A DNA stretch of 6,808 bases from NCBI GenBank assembly GCA_016839955.1, contig JAEOTI010000705.1, positions 1 to 6,808 on the forward strand, in the 5' to 3' direction. Below the pieces are notes generated by a model that worked only from the letters and a program-made list of their open reading frames with translations, did not search any database and had not been told where the DNA came from. Made by a program: the position numbers and the translations under genes. This DNA comes from Candidatus Hodarchaeota archaeon (GTDB lineage: Archaea; Asgardarchaeota; Heimdallarchaeia; Hodarchaeales; YT1-057). This document shows positions 5,860 through 6,808 of this stretch, piece by piece. How positions within the stretch are numbered: position 1 is the stretch's first letter; every line of letters starts with the position of its first letter.

Positions 5860-6066
5860 TTAATGCCATCAATATTGTAAAGAGGTTTAACTAAAGAGGT
5901 AGAATGAACGCGAGAAATGAATTATAAATAGAGAAAACCTATTTTGGTAAATTGACCTGTTTGAGATCTATTTTTAAATGTTTGAATCCATTTTATTCAC
6001 AAGAAGAGAAACTTATTCCTTATCAATAGACAAAAAGATACAAAATAAGACCATGGAGATTAGTTA
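5860..6066. promoter_or_regulatory. Divergent promoter region between the zinc-finger gene and vps22
   Basis: This spacer must drive both flanking genes. A good archaeal TATA-like box, TATAAATA, lies at 5933-5940. The purine-rich GAGAAATG upstream fits a BRE for plus-strand (vps22) transcription, giving a long leader, but the box can be read both ways. A second candidate, TTTTTAAAT (5971-5979), is closer to vps22. A 9-nt direct repeat TAAAGAGGT occurs at 5878-5886 and 5892-5900, a possible but weak operator. Confidence 0.45.
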
Positions 6067-6069
6067 ATG
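6055..6069 (+). promoter_or_regulatory. Ribosome binding site and ATG start of vps22
   Basis: GGAGA (6055-6059) sits 7 nt before ATG (6067-6069), a standard archaeal arrangement. The encoded protein then begins MGLRRIEEKI, in line with the MxRRGxGxxAI start of eukaryotic SNF8/Vps22, so the start is well supported. Confidence 0.65.
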
Positions 6070-6798
6070 GGCCTTAGAAGGATAGAAGAGAAAATTACAA
6101 AAGAAGCTGCGTTACGGGAGAAAGGCGCACAAATTGCTATGGAAGAACTTGAAGAATGGATTGATAACCTTAAGAAGATGCAAAAAGACCTCCAAAAATT
6201 TGAAAAGAAACATGCTAAGGAATTAGAAACTAATCCCGCTGCTTTAGAAAGGTTAATGGACGTGAGAAAAGAAGTAGGTTTACCCGAGGAGCTTGGAGTA
6301 TTTGAAGTTAGAAGTAGTCCTTCATTTTCAGAAAAGCTTACTGGAAAAGGGCCTTTCTTTGAACAACTTGCCATGTCGGTACTAGAAATAGGAAAAGCTC
6401 GAACTTCTGAGACTGGGGGAATATTGTCATTACCAGAGCTAGTTATAGAAGTTAACAAGAATCAGAAAAGTGGTTACATGGTATCACCTACCGATGTCGT
6501 AAGAACAGTAAAAAACCTTAAAGAGAATAAACTAATTGCAAATATTCGTCAATTAGATTCAGGAATTAGAATAGTTGAGTTTATCGACCCAGGGTTATCT
6601 GGTGACACAGAAAAGATCCTCCAAATTGCAGGGTCCTCTCCATCTGGAGAACTTTCCATAGACTGGTTAGTGGTTCAAACAGAGTGGCCATTAGAAAGAG
6701 TAAGAAGAACAATAGATATTCTCAAAGAAAAGAAAATTATTCAAGAGAAAAAATCGTTAGATGGCATTAGATATTACTTTAAAGGTTTAGGAACTTAA
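6067..6798 (+). CDS. vps22: ESCRT-II subunit Vps22/SNF8 (EAP30) homologue
   Basis: This 243-residue protein (human SNF8 has about 258) shows the whole EAP30 plan. The N-terminus is GLRRIEEKITKEAALREKG. A helical hairpin or coiled coil follows (residues 21-55: LEEWIDNLKKMQKDLQKFEKKHAKEL), then the conserved turn ETNPAALERLMDVRKEVGLP, matching 'KNPEFR.QF..MC..IGVDP' in SNF8. The first winged helix is at about 96-165 (FFEQLAMSVLEIGKARTSETGG, LSLPELV, VVRTVKNLKENKL) and the second at about 175-243, with EWPLERVRRTIDILKEKKI matching SNF8 KWETERARQVLEHLLKEGL. In eukaryotes Vps22 pairs with Vps36 and two Vps25 to form Y-shaped ESCRT-II, which links ESCRT-I to ESCRT-III. Neither canonical partner is in the window; they may follow downstream, where only 10 bases are visible. 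An Asgard EAP30 protein could also serve both the Vps22 and Vps36 roles. Confidence 0.92.
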   Translation: MGLRRIEEKITKEAALREKGAQIAMEELEEWIDNLKKMQKDLQKFEKKHAKELETNPAALERLMDVRKEVGLPEELGVFEVRSSPSFSEKLTGKGPFFEQLAMSVLEIGKARTSETGGILSLPELVIEVNKNQKSGYMVSPTDVVRTVKNLKENKLIANIRQLDSGIRIVEFIDPGLSGDTEKILQIAGSSPSGELSIDWLVVQTEWPLERVRRTIDILKEKKIIQEKKSLDGIRYYFKGLGT

Positions 6799-6808
6799 AA
6801 GAGAATTA

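Noticed and set aside
6060..6458. 132-residue minus-strand open frame
   Set aside because: It is Ser-rich and antisense to vps22, which has convincing EAP30 homology in the other strand.

Overview
This window is most likely from an Asgard archaeon. It carries archaeal-style genes (compact, AT-rich, Shine-Dalgarno-led, with GTG/TTG starts) for recognisable subunits of the eukaryote-type ESCRT membrane-remodelling machinery: ESCRT-I Vps23/TSG101 (UEV domain plus steadiness box), ESCRT-I Vps28 (both domains) and ESCRT-II Vps22/SNF8. Outside eukaryotes this combination is known from Asgard archaea. I cannot assign the lineage within Asgard from sequence alone.

Layout. Bases 1-72 hold the open 3' end of an unidentified gene. 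It is followed by a small protein with a ubiquitin-like (beta-grasp) pattern (86-382, +). Convergent to it is a zinc-ribbon plus Yip1-type membrane protein (449 to about 1258, -) whose conserved N-terminal part has no standard start codon. A solo TnpB (IS200/IS605-type) relic follows (1583-2818, +). It is broken by an in-frame TAG and has also lost the first RuvC catalytic Asp. The 2819-2987 spacer carries four TTAGAAAC units and a perfect 8-bp hairpin just upstream of the ESCRT-I pair vps23-vps28 (2988-3740 and 3747-4421, 6 nt apart). Convergent with vps28, one base away, is a 450-aa protein (4423-5775, -) with an eight-cysteine FYVE/RING-like zinc finger, a long helical region and a PH/GRAM-like domain. 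Divergent from it, across a spacer with a TATA-like box, is vps22 (6067-6798, +). Further ESCRT genes may lie beyond the right edge.

How they may work together. In eukaryotes the Vps23 C-terminal steadiness box and the Vps28 N-terminal domain form the ESCRT-I core, the Vps28 C-terminal domain binds ESCRT-II through Vps36, and Vps22/Vps36/Vps25 form ESCRT-II. Here the Vps28 C-terminal domain is intact but no canonical Vps36 is visible in the window. The zinc-finger/PH-like protein has the kind of parts (zinc finger plus phosphoinositide-type fold) that Vps36 (GLUE plus NZF) or ESCRT-0 (FYVE) uses for membrane and partner binding. It is the best candidate for an undescribed component; this role is inference. 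The ubiquitin-like protein and the Yip1 protein at the left are separated from the ESCRT genes by the TnpB relic, so their link to the system is only positional.
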